Shown one piece after another: positions 62,526-64,000 of a stretch of 64,000 nt of DNA. Position 1 is the stretch's first letter, and each line of letters begins with the position of its first letter. The DNA is taken from positions 12,167,001 to 12,231,000 of the forward strand of contig CM076955.1 in NCBI GenBank assembly GCA_039566865.1, in the 5' to 3' direction. Under the pieces are notes generated by a model. That model was given only the letters and a program-made list of their open reading frames with translations. It was not told the DNA's origin and ran no database searches. The position numbers and the translations under genes were made by a program. This DNA comes from Aurelia coerulea. Its lineage: Eukaryota > Cnidaria > Scyphozoa > Semaeostomeae > Ulmaridae.

Positions 62526-64000
62526 AATGCCTGCCAAAAGTCCTTGGAACACTTCGGCCATTTCTTGACAATCCGCAGTTCTAACCATAGCGATTAGGCT
62601 TAAACACCCCCTCACCCCCAAAACAATGTTGATTTGGAAGGTTATTGTCCTTGCATTCCATCAGAGTAGCGAATCGTCCTGCCATCCCCATTTTGTCATC
62701 ACAGAACAACATTGTTCTCAGGGGGAGAGGGGGAAATCGCAAAAAAATGCAAAAATTGCAAAGGTGTTCCAAGACTTTTGGCAGGCATTGTCTGAATTTT
62801 ATTTCGATAATGGCGTCGTACAGGAAAACAAACTTCACGCACTTAGGGGTTTTCGATGGTCCTGATTTCATTTTTGACCACCAAAAAGCCATATTTTATG
62901 TTGATGACGTCATAATTGGCAATGAAACCTATTGTAAGCGACTAATTGGCACTGCCGCACAACTGATTTTGGGGTCGCACAACGAAAAACGCAAGAAACT
63001 CGAGGCAGAAATGGAAAATAAATGTTTGTCAGGAACTTTTCACAGTGCTTAATGTTGTGAGCTAAGGACACCTATATCAACGATACATAAGTGGCGCAAG
63101 TTAGCATGCCAAACCAGGCTCATTCTTCTGTACTGACTGCTCCGCAGAGGAAAAACCGCCCCAGTTACACAAATGAAATCATGTCAGTTTACAATAACAG
63201 TAAACGAAAAGTTATTCCCATTTCCCCCCATACTACAGAAAGTAAGAACAGATATTTTGTGCCCAGTCGGTGTACATCATTGACGTACTTCGAATTCATC
63301 AAAACTTGCACTGGCTTCTTTCACGGTCGAGGGGTAACTTCGAATAATGTCCACACTTAACGATAAATGCAGAATGAAATTTGATATAGTCTAAATTCAT
63401 CTTTTTAAAAAGTGTAAAGTGTAAGAGTTTCTGCACTTTCTCCATAACAATTGGTCCAGTCAACCCGAAAGTATGGATATCTGTTACCTCGGCCATGGTA
63501 CACCTTTCTAGTAAGTTAGGGCCAGTTTGCCAGACATTGTGGCATGTTTTTCGAGCGATTTCAAACTGTGAACTGTGAGTGTTTTCTGTCCATTTCAAAC
63601 ATTTTGAGGCAGAGAAGCGCGTAGATTCTATCGCTATTGTTTTCACTTGGCAACGTAACGTCTCTTATTGTCTACCTGCATTGTTTCATGCGCTTAAATT
63701 GAAAGACATTGGAAACGACTATCTCAACATATAAATCGCCGCAAATTGCTATATTGTTGTTGACAATGGCCTCCAACTGAACACAAAGGGTAACGGATAA
63801 CCCCCTTGCAATTTCGATGCTCGATTTGATATCAATCAATTTCGATCGCCTGACTTGCTCTGAAGGACAACACCGAAGGATACATTTGAGGGCACATCTC
63901 GCCATATGACTGTGATCTGTGTCTGTCGACAATTTCGAGTTTTGCCATTGCAGGTAAATGTGCCAATAACAATTCCTAGCTGTACTAGAGTATTTCACAA
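62526..64000. repeat. 1.9-kb tandem duplication, unit 2 (runs off the window)
   Basis: Second copy, about 99% identical to unit 1 by eye over 1,475 bp. The join at 62526 falls in a stretch (AAATAAAATTCAGACAATGC then CTGCCAAAAGTC) that also occurs inverted within both units (60866-60910 and 62765-62809). Confidence 0.96.

Overview
This is an AT-rich stretch of an animal genome, dominated by transposons and short on genes. Introns with GT/AG sites, APE-type LINEs, an animal-type Helitron (Helentron), many small DNA-transposon derivatives and satellite arrays all point to a marine invertebrate. The repeat flavour (Helentron with OTU protease, CR1-like LINEs with an SGNH esterase, RTE remnants) fits a cnidarian or similar early-branching animal, but the species cannot be fixed from sequence alone. 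I see no rRNA genes, no CRISPR arrays and no bacterial gene structure.

Layout. 0-4.7 kb: one RPA-like zinc-ribbon ORF in otherwise unremarkable DNA. 4.7-11.5 kb: a nearly intact Helentron on the minus strand. It has a 2A motif, OTU protease, zinc fingers, HUH Rep, Pif1-like helicase and APE endonuclease, interrupted by only one stop codon and one frameshift. 11.5-21.4 kb: a tandem block of ~0.9 kb units, split by a 3.5-kb inverted-repeat segment and carrying small transposon insertions. 21.4-34 kb: the one host gene I can recognise, a CARHSP1-type cold-shock protein in two short minus-strand exons, followed by stacked foldback elements and a LINE pseudogene with insertions inside insertions. 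34.4-37.9 kb: a 1.4-kb near-perfect inverted duplication of an orphan gene family. 39.1-43.7 kb: a 195-bp satellite. 44.8-49.4 kb: small transposons, degenerate tandem repeats and an RTE reverse-transcriptase remnant. 49.4-58.9 kb: three copies of one CR1-like LINE in alternating orientation, two of them invaded by elements made of arrays of short hairpins. 59-64 kb: an hAT MITE, a minisatellite, a LINE tail, and a 1.9-kb tandem duplication that runs off the window.

How the parts relate. The Helentron supplies its own rolling-circle machinery. The small elements (TA-duplicating foldbacks, 8-bp-duplicating hAT MITEs, a TTAA element) carry no transposase and must have been mobilised from elsewhere. 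Several insertions can be ordered in time, because removing the inserted DNA plus one target-site copy restores the interrupted reading frame or the sister copy.

The observations I consider most worth following are: the 2A-OTU leader in the Helentron; the hairpin-array elements, one of which encloses an ORF for a small predicted secreted peptide; the CARHSP1-like exons; and the palindromic duplication at 34-38 kb.
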